DNA of 64,000 nt from NCBI GenBank assembly GCA_020850325.1, contig JADZEW010000016.1:186001-250000 (forward strand), written 5' to 3'. The notes beneath the pieces are model-generated. The model did no database searches. It saw only the letters and a program-made list of their open reading frames with translations, and was not told the origin of the DNA. How positions within the stretch are numbered: the stretch's first letter is position 1; every line of letters starts with the position of its first letter. Below, in pieces: positions 1-7,898 of the stretch. Position numbers and translations under genes: made by a program. Source of the stretch: Methanoregulaceae archaeon (GTDB lineage: Bacteria; Armatimonadota; Fimbriimonadia; Fimbriimonadales; Fimbriimonadaceae).

Positions 1-457
1 GTTCGGTGTCGTCGGTGTCCTCGTCTTCCTTCACGCGGCGGAAGTCTTCGAGCACTTTGGCCGCGATCTTCGGCGTGATCTTCGCCTCGCCGCGGTAGGC
101 GAGCCGCACTGCGTCGACGACGTCGTTGGGCATGGAGGTCTTCAGCAAGTAGCCGAGCGCCCCCGCGCGGAACGCCTGAAAGACCGTGTCATCGTCTTCG
201 TGGCTGGTCAGAATCACGACGGCGACGTCCTTTTCCTGGCGAAGAAGACGCTTGATCAGCTCGAGGCCGTCCATGCGCGGCATGCTGATGTCGGTGAGAA
301 GCACGTCGGGCGGATCGGCAAGGCACTCGTCGAGGGCTTCGCGACCGTCCTGGCAGACGGCGACCAACTCGCACTCGGTCATGAGCTTGAGGGTCTTTTG
401 CAGAACAGAACGCCAAGCTGGCTCGTCTTCGGCCACCACTACGCGGATCGTGGACAT
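1..457 (-). CDS. Response regulator, NarL/FixJ type, C-terminus beyond window edge
   Basis: The frame is open to the left edge, so only the first 152 codons are visible. The N-terminus reads MSTIRVVVAEDEPAWRSVL and is a receiver domain: an acidic pair after the first strand (EDE), a phospho-acceptor Asp in LLTDISMPRMDG, a Thr/Ser switch in VILTSHED, and the Lys of YLLKTSM. After the receiver the chain runs into a charged linker (KEDEDTDD), where a LuxR-type helix-turn-helix is expected but lies outside the window. The ATG follows a TATACT box by 7 nt with no room for a ribosome binding site, so the transcript is probably leaderless. It is divergent from accD, and a perfect 14-bp palindrome lies at its -35 region. 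The output domain and partner kinase are not visible. Confidence 0.88.
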   Translation of the reverse strand, partial: MSTIRVVVAEDEPAWRSVLQKTLKLMTECELVAVCQDGREALDECLADPPDVLLTDISMPRMDGLELIKRLLRQEKDVAVVILTSHEDDDTVFQAFRAGALGYLLKTSMPNDVVDAVRLAYRGEAKITPKIAAKVLEDFRRVKEDEDTDDTE

Positions 458-464
458 GTCCGAG

Positions 465-493
465 AGTATAGCGCGGGTAACCTACCGGTAGGT
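465..493 (-). promoter_or_regulatory. Response-regulator promoter with perfect 14-bp palindrome
   Basis: On the minus strand TATACT (465-470) precedes the response-regulator ATG by 7 nt. A perfect palindrome, ACCTACCGGTAGGT, occupies 480-493, where the -35 element and upstream spacer would lie, and ends 11 nt before the accD start codon. Its position between two divergent genes suits an operator. The protein that binds it is unknown. Confidence 0.5.
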
Positions 494-504
494 AGCGAAC
501 ACTT

Positions 505-1281
505 ATGAGCGCGTTTCTTCAATGTGCGGGATGCAAGAAGATCCTGTTCGCGGCCGAGTTTGAGCAGAACTTGCGCGTGTGCCAGTATTGCGGGCACCAT
601 CATCGGCTCCCCGCGCGAGATCGCATTCTGCTTACCTTCGACCCCGACTCCTTTGTGGAGATGGACGCGGAACTGCGTTCGGGGAACCCCCTTCAGTTTC
701 CGGATTATCAAGAGAAGCGCGAAGCCGCGGAGGCCAAAACGGGCTCGTTCGACTCGATCGTCAGCGGATACGCCGCGCTGGGCGGCGTCCGGGTGGTGAC
801 CGCCGTTTCCGACTTCGCGTTCATGGGCGGCTCGATGGGCTCGGTGGCGGGTGAGAAGATCACGCGCACCTTGGAGCGCGCCGCCGAAGAGCGGATTCCT
901 GCCGTGATCTTTACGACTTCGGGTGGAGCGCGCATGCAGGAAGGGTTGCTGTCGCTGATGCAAATGGCGAAGACCACCGCCGCCGTCCAGCGGTGCAACG
1001 AAGCCGGCGCGCCGTACATCTGCGTGTTCACCGACCCCACCATGGCAGGTGTACTCGCCTCGTACGCTTCGGTCGCGGACGTGATTCTCGCCGAGCCGAA
1101 GGCGCTGATTGGTCTGGCCGGGGCGCGGGTTTCGAAGCAGGCGGGCGTGTCGAAGATTCCCGACGACTTCCAGACGACTGAGTTCGTGTTCAACCACGGC
1201 CTCATCGACCGAATCGTGCCCCGCAAGGAACTGCGCAATACGCTGGTGTCGCTGGTTCGGATGTTGGGCAACGCGGCGTAG
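505..1281 (+). CDS. accD: Acetyl-CoA carboxylase carboxyltransferase subunit beta
   Basis: This is the beta half of the carboxyltransferase that moves carboxyl from carboxy-biotin to acetyl-CoA, giving malonyl-CoA for fatty acid synthesis in the cytosol. The protein has 258 residues, shorter than the roughly 300 of enterobacterial AccD. It starts with a zinc ribbon (Cys7, Cys10, Cys26, Cys29) and continues into the crotonase-like fold, with the family stretches FMGGSMGSVAGEKI, FTTSGGARMQEG and FTDPTMAGVLASYA. An in-frame TAG lies 9 nt before the ATG, so the start is fixed. There is no clear ribosome binding site. The alpha subunit gene is not adjacent in this window. A 7-bp hairpin (1305-1328) follows the stop. 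Confidence 0.97.
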   Translation: MSAFLQCAGCKKILFAAEFEQNLRVCQYCGHHHRLPARDRILLTFDPDSFVEMDAELRSGNPLQFPDYQEKREAAEAKTGSFDSIVSGYAALGGVRVVTAVSDFAFMGGSMGSVAGEKITRTLERAAEERIPAVIFTTSGGARMQEGLLSLMQMAKTTAAVQRCNEAGAPYICVFTDPTMAGVLASYASVADVILAEPKALIGLAGARVSKQAGVSKIPDDFQTTEFVFNHGLIDRIVPRKELRNTLVSLVRMLGNAA

Positions 1282-1304
1282 TCTTGGCTAGGGTTTAAGT
1301 AGTT

Positions 1305-1328
1305 GCGAGGGCACGACGCATCCCTCGC
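1305..1328 (+). terminator. Hairpin downstream of accD
   Basis: GCGAGGG (1305-1311) pairs perfectly with CCCTCGC (1322-1328) across a 10-nt loop, 24 nt after the accD stop. There is no T-run after it, so it may be a factor-assisted terminator or simply part of the adjacent dispersed repeat. Confidence 0.35.
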
Positions 1329-1348
1329 CCACAAGAGACGTAACTAAC

Positions 1349-1381
1349 CACGGAGGGCCCAGGCTGGGTCGTACCAGGGGC
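1349..1381 (+). repeat. Partial copy of the 84-bp dispersed repeat, 3' of rimO
   Basis: This stretch matches the last third of the 84-bp repeat at 2920-3003 and 3024-3107 with a few changes; all three share CACGGAGGG and close variants of GTACCAG. It lies just past the rimO stop codon, so rimO has copies of the element on both sides. The element contains an imperfect hairpin built on GGCTC/GAGCC arms in the full copies. Confidence 0.6.
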
Positions 1382-1389
1382 TATCAGGG

Positions 1390-2781
1390 CTACTGCGGAG
1401 CGCGGGGGCCGGCCATGCGGAGCGGCATCATCTTCCGAGGCGCAGGCGCGTCGTTGCCCTCGACCGCGCCATACAGGTCGTACGGCTCGGCGTCTTCCAC
1501 CTCAACCTCGATGATGCTCCCAAGCGGAGCCGAACCGCGAGCGAACACCAAACCGTCGATTTCGGGCGCGTCCCGGAACGAGCGTCCGACCACCCAGCCG
1601 TCGCGCTCTTCTTCGACCAGCATCGGCAGCGACTTGCCGATCCAGCCGCGATTAACCGCGAGCGAGATTGACTGTTGGCGGCGCATCAGCCGGTCGTATC
1701 GCTCGTTTTTGAGTTTAAGCGGCACCTGATCGGGCATATCGTGGCTCGGCGTACCCGGCTCTCGGCTGAACTTGAACGCGCCCACGCGGTCGAGCTGCGC
1801 GGCATCGAGAAAGTCGAGCACGCTCTGGAACTCTTCCTCGGTCTCGCCGGGGAAGCCCACGATGAACGTCGTGCGGATGGCCACCTCGGGGATCGACGCT
1901 CGGACCTTCTCGAACAGCCGCAGGTAGCGCTCGCCGTCCCAGGGTCGCTTCATGCGCCGAAGGGTGTCGGGGTGGACGTGCTGAAGCGGGATGTCGATGT
2001 ACGGCAGCACCTTAGGCAGGGTCGCCATCGCCTCGATGACTTCATCGGTGAGGCGGTTGGGATAGAAATAAAGGATGCGGATCCAGTCGATGCCGTCGAC
2101 CGCGTTCAACTCGCGCAGAAGCTTGGGCAGGGTGAACTCGCGGTAGAGGTCGTAGCCGTATTGAGTGACGTCTTGGGCGATGAGGTTGATCTCGCGGCAC
2201 CCGGTCTTGGCGAGCTGTTTGGCCTCGGCCACAACACGCTCGATCGGCTTGCTGTCGTGCTTTCCTCGGAAGCTGGGGATCGTGCAGAACGTGCACTGGT
2301 GGTCGCACCCTTCACTGACCTTCAGGTAGGCGCTCCACGGCTTGCCCGCGCGAGCCCGGGTGGCGACGTCGGCCCACAGGTGTTGCGGCGGAGTGACGTC
2401 GAGGGTGGGCTGGCGGCGCTCGATGGTCGCTTGGACGATGTCGTTGAACCGGCTCATCTGCCCGACGCCGACGTACGCATCGGCGCCGGGGGCGAGCCTT
2501 TCGAGCTCGGCACCGAGGCGTTGGGCGAGGCATCCGGCGACGATGACGCGCCCGGTGCGCCCCGCTTTCCGCTCGCGGAGGGCCTCCTTGATCGCGCGGA
2601 GGCTCTCTTCTTTGGCGGATTCGAGGAATCCGCAGGTGTTGATGATGGTGACGTCCGTCTTCTTGGCGGCCCCGTCGACGGCGTAGCCGCCTTGGTCGAG
2701 CACGCCCGCGATCTCCTCGCTATCGACCTCATTCTTGGCGCAGCCGAGGGTCACGATGCGGATTTTGGGAGCGTCGGCCAT
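1390..2781 (-). CDS. rimO: Ribosomal protein uS12 (S12) Asp methylthiotransferase
   Basis: This radical-SAM enzyme adds a methylthio group to the conserved aspartate of ribosomal protein S12. The 463-residue protein has the three-part layout of the family: an N-terminal UPF0004 domain with three cluster cysteines (Cys14 in TLGCAKNE, then NTCGF and AGCLAQ), a radical-SAM domain with the CxxxCxxC motif in GCDHQCTFC, and a C-terminal TRAM domain (PMLVEEERDGWVVGRS onward). The sequence KVSEGCDHQCTFCTIPSFRG favours RimO over its relative MiaB. I placed the start at ATG 2781 (MADAPKIRIVTLGCAKNE); the frame stays open upstream, but those codons are only intergenic repeats. CACAAT lies 7 nt before this ATG. 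The C-terminal tail is about 20 residues longer than in E. coli. Confidence 0.95.
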   Translation of the reverse strand: MADAPKIRIVTLGCAKNEVDSEEIAGVLDQGGYAVDGAAKKTDVTIINTCGFLESAKEESLRAIKEALRERKAGRTGRVIVAGCLAQRLGAELERLAPGADAYVGVGQMSRFNDIVQATIERRQPTLDVTPPQHLWADVATRARAGKPWSAYLKVSEGCDHQCTFCTIPSFRGKHDSKPIERVVAEAKQLAKTGCREINLIAQDVTQYGYDLYREFTLPKLLRELNAVDGIDWIRILYFYPNRLTDEVIEAMATLPKVLPYIDIPLQHVHPDTLRRMKRPWDGERYLRLFEKVRASIPEVAIRTTFIVGFPGETEEEFQSVLDFLDAAQLDRVGAFKFSREPGTPSHDMPDQVPLKLKNERYDRLMRRQQSISLAVNRGWIGKSLPMLVEEERDGWVVGRSFRDAPEIDGLVFARGSAPLGSIIEVEVEDAEPYDLYGAVEGNDAPAPRKMMPLRMAGPRAPQ

Positions 2782-2804
2782 GGGTTCTATTGTGGCGCAT
2801 GGGG

Positions 2805-2900
2805 GCCGGATGGCTCGGGAAGGCTCGGGAAGGGCTCGGTTGGCTCGGATGGGTTCGGGTTTGCTCGGGTTGGCACGGAGGGTCGGGGTGGGTTCGTCCC
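2805..2900. repeat. Degenerate short tandem repeat of GGCTCGG units
   Basis: About ten degenerate units of the form GGCTCGG(G/A)(A/T)(A/T) run in tandem upstream of rimO. Similar units recur at 54010-54050, and looser ones near 44291-44325, each time in an intergenic gap. Together with the next two repeats they fill the 332-nt gap between rimO and the DUF3084 gene. I see no gene in the gap. Confidence 0.6.
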
Positions 2901-2919
2901 CCGACTCAGGAGCGGTGAC

Positions 2920-3003
2920 TGGCGGGACGATGCAACCGCCAGCCTCAGGGATGTAGCCCGCCACTCGTCACGGAGGGCTCAGGTTGGTACGTGCCAGAGC
3001 CAA
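2920..3003. repeat. 84-bp intergenic repeat, copy 1
   Basis: This copy differs from the one at 3024-3107 at only two positions. It contains two inverted-repeat blocks: TGGCGG/CCGCCA near its left end and GGCTC/GAGCC arms near its right end. It reads through in frame upstream of rimO, which gives a false N-terminal extension on the minus strand. Confidence 0.8.
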
Positions 3004-3023
3004 GGTCCCGGTTGAATCGGGAG

Positions 3024-3107
3024 TGGCGGGACGATGCAACCGCCAGCCTCAGGGATGTAGCCCGCCACTCGTCACGGAGGGCTCAGGTTGGTTCGTACCA
3101 GAGCCAA
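3024..3107. repeat. 84-bp intergenic repeat, copy 2
   Basis: Second near-identical copy, offset 104 bp from the first, ending 7 nt from the stop of the DUF3084 gene. A 20-bp non-repeated spacer separates the two. The hairpin potential at the right end could end transcription from the long lpt operon. No open frame in it looks real. Confidence 0.8.
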
Positions 3108-3113
3108 CTCCGG

Positions 3114-4613
3114 CTAACGGAACCGGAACTCGATCTCGAGAGGACCGCCGGCGCGGGTTTGAGACTTGGCCAACGCCTGAAGCCGGACCACGCGCTGCAG
3201 ATTCTGCACGGTCGACACCATTGCGTACACCTCGGCGGGATCGATGCGCCCCAGGCCATCACCGCCGGCGGCGATGATCATCTTGCGCTCCTCAGCCTTC
3301 CTGCGCACAGTCGTGCTCAGCAGATTCGTGACTTGCTCGATGATCTTCCCGACCGAGGCATTTGCGTCGATCCGTTCTTCACCCAGCAACTCACCTTCCT
3401 CGAACACGATCGGGTTGTTGAAGATCTGCACGTCGAGCGGGACGAACTGATTACGGAATGCGTTGAAACGTACGCTGATGACCAGTAGCGACTCCTGCCC
3501 ACGGCCGGTGAGGGCTCGAACAATGGCCTCTCGTTGCTGAGCAACCGTCACCCGCTGGTCGTCTCGCGTGAACAGGTCGATAAGGTCTGCTTCATAGCCT
3601 TCCGCGTTGGGCCTGGCACCTCGCTCGCTGGCGATGCCGCGCGCGCTACGTAGCGCAGATTCAAGCGCGCGCTGAGCTTCCATGGCACTCAGCTGCCGAT
3701 CGAGGGGTGAACGAACCACCTCCTCGCCGATCTGGAAGATCATCGGCTGGTTCAGCCACTCCTGAGCGAGGTCTTGTATTCGTTGAGTCGCGAAGCTGAC
3801 CTGCTGCCGAGCACGCTCGAGTTCCGTATTCAGCTGGGTCAGCTCGGCATTCAGGCTGTCGACGGCCACTCGGCGAGCTTCTTCGGCGTCGGCCAACTCT
3901 TTCTGCCGTTTGGCCAGATCACTCTTGAGTCGATTCAGGTCGCCTTCGCCGGTCTGAATCTGCGACTCGAGCGAGCCAATCTGTTGCGCGAGCCGCAGGA
4001 CTTCGGCATCGGCCTCGACCCGCTGCTTCTGGAGCGTGTCGTAGCTTTGGGTGAGCGACCCGAGCCGATCGCGCGATGCGGTTAAGTCCGATTGCAGCTT
4101 TCCAAGGAGCTCTTGTCGCTGCTTGACCTGGCCGCCAAGTTCGAAGACCTTGCGGTCGAGGCCGCTCGCTTTTTGGACCGCTTCCTTCGCACGTTGCTCA
4201 GACTGCTTGGCCTGCACAGAGTACGTGTCGGATTGCTTTCGCATCGACTCCAGTCGAGCTTCGAGGTCACGGATCTGAGAGTCCAGCTGCCGCGACTTCG
4301 TGAGAATCAGGTCGTATTGGGCAATGGCTCGCTTTCGGGCATCCTCGGCGTTGCGGGCTTCTTGCACCGCGCGATAGCCCTTGGCGATCCAAAGCCGGGC
4401 CTCGGCGCTTGCCGCCATCAGAACCAAGATCGCGAGGAGCGGGGCAAGCACGCCCGCCGAAAACACGATGATCTCGGCGGTGCGCCGTGGCCGCAACCCA
4501 GCCAGACGCAACCGCTTTTTGCCGAGTTCGCGGCCAAAACGGTCGGCGTAGAGGGCGATGAACCCTCCAAGCACAATCACCAAGATAAGGAAGAGCAGGC
4601 TTGTTCGATCCAT
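3114..4613 (-). CDS. DUF3084 membrane coiled-coil protein, last gene of lpt operon
   Basis: The 499-residue protein has two N-terminal membrane segments (about residues 5-23 and 47-69) joined by a basic loop with GKKRLRLAGLRPRRTAEI, the signature of the DUF3084 family known from cyanobacteria and Deinococcus. A long coiled coil follows (about 80-285), then a globular C-terminal region of mixed strands and helices. The family has no established function. Its ATG directly follows the TAG of lptF with no gap, so it is the last gene of the rlmN-lptC-lptA-lptB-lptF unit. Linkage to LPS transport suggests an envelope role, perhaps as a scaffold, but that is inference. Confidence 0.85.
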   Translation of the reverse strand: MDRTSLLFLILVIVLGGFIALYADRFGRELGKKRLRLAGLRPRRTAEIIVFSAGVLAPLLAILVLMAASAEARLWIAKGYRAVQEARNAEDARKRAIAQYDLILTKSRQLDSQIRDLEARLESMRKQSDTYSVQAKQSEQRAKEAVQKASGLDRKVFELGGQVKQRQELLGKLQSDLTASRDRLGSLTQSYDTLQKQRVEADAEVLRLAQQIGSLESQIQTGEGDLNRLKSDLAKRQKELADAEEARRVAVDSLNAELTQLNTELERARQQVSFATQRIQDLAQEWLNQPMIFQIGEEVVRSPLDRQLSAMEAQRALESALRSARGIASERGARPNAEGYEADLIDLFTRDDQRVTVAQQREAIVRALTGRGQESLLVISVRFNAFRNQFVPLDVQIFNNPIVFEEGELLGEERIDANASVGKIIEQVTNLLSTTVRRKAEERKMIIAAGGDGLGRIDPAEVYAMVSTVQNLQRVVRLQALAKSQTRAGGPLEIEFRFR

Positions 4614-5720
4614 CTACATGTTCTTCCGGTGGATGGTGTACCCGGCAACCAGCATTCCGATCACGATGGGCGTGAAACTCGCCGCCCACGGCGGAATCTT
4701 CCCACCCAATGCAAACTGCGCCATGAAGTTCGCCGTCATCATGTACGCAAAAATGATGATGACCGACATCCAAAACCCCGAGGCGGCGCCGGTGCGGTGG
4801 TTGCGGATGCCGAGCGGAGCGCCGACAAGGCCGAACACCATCGCCGACATCGGCAGCGCAAGCTTGTTCCAGTAGCCGTACTCGAGGTTGCGAAGCTGGT
4901 TCTGCGGGAAGGTCGGGCTGAGCTTCGCGAGCCGGATGCGCTCCTGCATTTGCCCCATGCTGAAACTGTCGAGGTCCTTGAGTCGGCTGGCCGCGATGTC
5001 GTCGATCTTCGGCGGCTGCGCCACTTCCGACGGCCAAATGTCCTTGACCACGATGGGGAACTTCAAGTCGTAATCAAACAGCTTGGCCTCGCCCACGACG
5101 CTCCAGTTCTCGGCGTCGGTGAAGCGCAACCGCTCGGCATGGAGATTCCAGCTCGGCTCGCCGTTCTTCTGATACGTGTGAACCCACACCTCCTTCAGGG
5201 ACCGCTCTTGCAAGTTGAAGTCGAGGGCGGAGATCATCGCCACGACCTTGCCGTCCTTGGGGTCGTTGACCACGTGAAAAATCGGCTCGCCCCGCATTTG
5301 GATGCGTTTCTCGATATCGCCTCGCAGCGCGAACCCCTGGTACGCCGCCCACGGCACCACAGTCTCGTTCACAAAGAATGCGAACATCGCCACAACGATG
5401 CCGAACGCCCCGACGGGCACCATGATCCGCCCAATGCTCGAACCCGCGGCGCGAAGCGCGACGATTTCACTGTCGCTGCTCAGTCGGCCGAATGCGAGCA
5501 ACGCGGCGAGGAGCACGGCCATCGAGAACGTCTTGACCATCACCCCCGGCAGCAGCAGCACGGTGAGCTTGAGAATGGTAGACACCGGAATACCTGACAC
5601 GACGTAGTCGGTGAGCTTGAACAGATAGGTCCCCGCCATGATGAGGACGGTAAAGATCGCCACTCCAAAGCCCCAAGGTCCGAAGAGTTCGCTGAGGATC
5701 AGCCGGTCGAGCCGCTTCAA
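4614..5720 (-). CDS. lptF: LptF/LptG family LPS export permease
   Basis: This is an inner-membrane permease of the Lpt machine, which LptB powers to lift LPS from the membrane onto the periplasmic bridge. Features of the YjgP/YjgQ family: a start LKRLDRLILSELF, three early membrane segments, a periplasmic beta-jellyroll region (about residues 125-260), and three C-terminal membrane segments with the family-type stretch NKLALPMSAMVFGLVGAPLG. I chose TTG at 5720: GGAGG lies 7 nt upstream, and the TTG overlaps the lptB stop as TTGA. A start at 5759 would add 13 residues within lptB. Only one permease is encoded here, whereas the usual machine uses an LptF-LptG pair. It could be lptG; the symbol is chosen by family. 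Confidence 0.9.
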   Translation of the reverse strand: MKRLDRLILSELFGPWGFGVAIFTVLIMAGTYLFKLTDYVVSGIPVSTILKLTVLLLPGVMVKTFSMAVLLAALLAFGRLSSDSEIVALRAAGSSIGRIMVPVGAFGIVVAMFAFFVNETVVPWAAYQGFALRGDIEKRIQMRGEPIFHVVNDPKDGKVVAMISALDFNLQERSLKEVWVHTYQKNGEPSWNLHAERLRFTDAENWSVVGEAKLFDYDLKFPIVVKDIWPSEVAQPPKIDDIAASRLKDLDSFSMGQMQERIRLAKLSPTFPQNQLRNLEYGYWNKLALPMSAMVFGLVGAPLGIRNHRTGAASGFWMSVIIIFAYMMTANFMAQFALGGKIPPWAASFTPIVIGMLVAGYTIHRKNM

Positions 5721-6481
5721 GCCGGGTCCTCCGGCGACGCGCTGCCTTGCTGTTTCCAAGCATCGGTTCCGAACTGTTCGCCCAAGTAGTGCTTCCGCAC
5801 TAGGGGGTTCTCCGCGATGTCGGTGCCCTTTCCTTCAGCGATGATCTCGCCGTCGATGAGGATGTAGTTGCGATCGGTGATGCGCAAGGTCGCGGCAACG
5901 TTGTGGTCGGTGATGAGGATGCCGATGTTCTGCCGCTTGAGCCGAAAAATGATCTCCTGGATCTCCTCGATGGTCACCGGGTCGATACCGGTGAAGGGCT
6001 CGTCGAGGAGGATGAACTTGGGCTCGGTCGCAAGCGCGCGGGCGATCTCGACGCGGCGGCGCTCGCCGCCGGAGAGGACATTGCCCAGGCGATCGAGCAG
6101 CGGCTTGATGTGGAGTTCCTCAGCGAGTTGCTCAATCTTCGCGTCTTGTTCTTCCTTGTTGCGCCCGGCAAGTTCCAGCACGAGCCGCATGTTGTCCCGA
6201 ACGGTGAGCTTGCGGAAGACGCTGGGTTCCTGGGGCAGGTAGCCGATACCCGACCGGGCGCGCCGATACATCGGCCACCGGGTGACCTCTTGGTCATCGA
6301 GTAGAACACTGCCCTTCGTGGGCCGAACCAACCCCGTCACCATATAGAACGTGGTCGTCTTTCCGGCCCCGTTGGGGCCGAGCAGGCCGACAATCTCACC
6401 TTGCTCCATCGAGAACGTCACGCCGCGCACGACGGTTCGCCCTCGGTATTGCTTGATGAGATCGCGCCCAGTGATCCTCAA
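5717..6481 (-). CDS. lptB: LPS export ABC transporter ATPase
   Basis: This is the cytoplasmic ATPase of the LPS transporter. The 254-residue protein has a Walker A motif (GLLGPNGAGKTTTFYMVTG), the ABC signature LSGGERRRVEIARAL, a Walker B motif (FILLDEPFTGIDP) and the switch histidine in ITDHNVAATL. FYMVTG after Walker A and the nearly complete agreement with E. coli LptB in this region set it apart from other branched-type ABC ATPases. It starts at a TTG (6481) that overlaps the lptA stop as TTGA; the next residues, RITGRDLIKQYRGRTVV, line up with known LptB starts. It ends inside the start of lptF, so translation is coupled. Confidence 0.95.
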   Translation of the reverse strand: MRITGRDLIKQYRGRTVVRGVTFSMEQGEIVGLLGPNGAGKTTTFYMVTGLVRPTKGSVLLDDQEVTRWPMYRRARSGIGYLPQEPSVFRKLTVRDNMRLVLELAGRNKEEQDAKIEQLAEELHIKPLLDRLGNVLSGGERRRVEIARALATEPKFILLDEPFTGIDPVTIEEIQEIIFRLKRQNIGILITDHNVAATLRITDRNYILIDGEIIAEGKGTDIAENPLVRKHYLGEQFGTDAWKQQGSASPEDPA

Positions 6482-7341
6482 CGCCCGCCGTCTCCCTTGC
6501 GCTTGTCCTGCACGACGGTCCGGCCCGGATCGCCCTCGAGGTCGATCGACTCGATCTCGCCGTCCTTGGTTAGCTTCACGGTCGCGGAGTTCACGCCCGA
6601 GATGTCGCCACCGAGCGTCGGATCGTCGCCCGATATACGCACATTGCCGGTAAACACGATGGTGCGGGCGGCGTCGTTAAACACCATGCGATCAGCCAAG
6701 CCGGTCAGGTTGTACTTCAGCGGCTTACCATCATCCCCGGGGCGCACTCCGGTCATGGTGAGCTTGACCGGGCCGTTCAGCGTCGCGGCCTTGACGGCGT
6801 TGGCGGACGAGCCTTGTTCGCTAAGTTGGATCGTCCCCGAAGCGCCGGTTGCGCTCATCGATTGACCGGCCCCGGGATCGGTCCGGGTGAGGGTGACATT
6901 GCCCCTCACCGTCACCGTGTCGTTGCCGCCGTTGTACTCGGCGGAGGCGGCACGGATATTGGCGGTCTGGTTCTCTTTCGACTGGGCGTTAGCCGAGGCG
7001 CGCACGAAGTTGGCGACGATTCCGCCGGACATAGTCGCGGTTTGCAGCCGGTACGCCTTGGTCTTATCAAGCACCACTAAGCATTCCAAACCGCCGGATT
7101 CGATGTCGATGTTCTCCTTTGCCCAGGTCGCCTTGAGTTTCTTGCCGTCACTCGTCGACACCGTGAACTTGTACTTCCCGCTCCCGAGGTTCTCGATGCG
7201 CATCCGCGAGTAGCCACGGACCCACATGTTGCCCGCCTTATCCTTGATCTCGGGAATCTTGGTCTGACCTGACTGGCTGACGGCAAGCGTCGCGGTAAGC
7301 CCGGCCAGGGAGATGAGCAGAGTAGTGTGGTGCAGTTTCAT
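6478..7341 (-). CDS. lptA: LptA/OstA-like periplasmic LPS transport protein
   Basis: The 287-residue protein starts with a signal peptide (MKLHHTTLLISLAGLTATLAVSQ) and then carries a beta-strand-rich body typical of the OstA/LptA jellyroll, with repeated patterns such as ASAEYNGGNDTVTVRGNVTLTR and DAARTIVFTGNVRISG. In known systems LptA subunits stack to bridge the periplasm. It is longer than E. coli LptA (185 residues) and may hold two OstA units. Its ATG at 7341 overlaps the lptC stop as ATGA. An upstream in-frame extension only reads lptC out of frame. The family call rests on fold pattern and context, not on strong sequence identity. Confidence 0.82.
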   Translation of the reverse strand: MKLHHTTLLISLAGLTATLAVSQSGQTKIPEIKDKAGNMWVRGYSRMRIENLGSGKYKFTVSTSDGKKLKATWAKENIDIESGGLECLVVLDKTKAYRLQTATMSGGIVANFVRASANAQSKENQTANIRAASAEYNGGNDTVTVRGNVTLTRTDPGAGQSMSATGASGTIQLSEQGSSANAVKAATLNGPVKLTMTGVRPGDDGKPLKYNLTGLADRMVFNDAARTIVFTGNVRISGDDPTLGGDISGVNSATVKLTKDGEIESIDLEGDPGRTVVQDKRKGDGGR

Positions 7342-7898
7342 GGCTGTGGTTCGAATGATTCCGGGGTCGCGACGAGGGTGAGTTTGGCATTCGCCCGAAG
7401 GGCCTCGATACCTCTTACCCGATACGATTCGTAGTCGACTTCGATTCCTTTCTGGGCGTCGATGATCCCTTTGACCCCGTCGTACACGAGCTCTCCGCAG
7501 TAGAGAGCACCTTTGGGATTCTCGTTGGTCACCCGCACGCCTCCGATCAGCCGAAGCGAGTTCGTGCCCTTGTCGGCGACGGCTTCGGTGGCGACAAACG
7601 AGCTGGCGGGTTGACCCTGCGTGTAGAACACACCCTTCACGTTTTTCATCCGGCCGCCGAATCGCTGGTCGGTGGTGTATTCGAGCGTGGCCGACTCCCA
7701 TTCGATGCTCCAGAGGATCGTTCCCTTTCCGTCGTCGCTCTTGCGGTCGAGCTGTCCCCCCGCCGAGTTCACGGTACGCGTAACGGGAGGTTCATCCTTG
7801 GGGTCACCTTTGGGCAGGTTCGCCTCCGGAAGCGGCACGGAAGGGGTGCGGCAACCGGCAAGGAGAGCGAGCATTAGGAGAGGACCGGCAACGCGGAT
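7338..7898 (-). CDS. lptC: LptC-like lipoprotein, probable AUC start
   Basis: The gene product anchors the periplasmic bridge to the LptB/F complex in known systems. It has the lipobox LLAGC followed by a spacer and an LptC-type beta-rich domain (TLEYTTDQRFGGRMKNVKGVFY, LRLIGGVRVTNENPKGALYCGELVYD). The start is unusual. The only ATG (7874) overlaps the rlmN stop as TAATG but leaves just seven residues before the lipobox Cys, too few for a signal peptide. An ATC codon at 7898 lies 8 nt after a strong GAGGAGG site and would give a normal 16-residue lipoprotein signal, MIRVAGPLLMLALLAG then Cys. A far-upstream TTG in the same frame is a weaker choice. The stop overlaps the lptA ATG. Confidence 0.75.
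   Translation of the reverse strand: MRVAGPLLMLALLAGCRTPSVPLPEANLPKGDPKDEPPVTRTVNSAGGQLDRKSDDGKGTILWSIEWESATLEYTTDQRFGGRMKNVKGVFYTQGQPASSFVATEAVADKGTNSLRLIGGVRVTNENPKGALYCGELVYDGVKGIIDAQKGIEVDYESYRVRGIEALRANAKLTLVATPESFEPQP

Noticed and set aside
2782-2964. N-terminal extension of RimO by about 60 residues in the same frame
   Set aside because: It is made only of the GGCTCGG and 84-bp repeats, RimO proteins start near MADAPKIRIVTLGCAKNE, and a -10-like box lies just before ATG 2781.
1675-3015. Long plus-strand frame opposite rimO
   Set aside because: It is the mirror frame of a high-GC gene; its composition is low-complexity (Val/Asp/Arg rich) and it matches no family, while the minus strand encodes a clear RimO.
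2920-3107. The 84-bp repeats as ends of an insertion sequence
   Set aside because: No transposase lies between or near the copies, and they are direct, not inverted, repeats.
4092-5597. Long plus-strand frame opposite lptF and the DUF3084 gene
   Set aside because: Arg/His/Gln-rich antisense shadow of two recognised genes.
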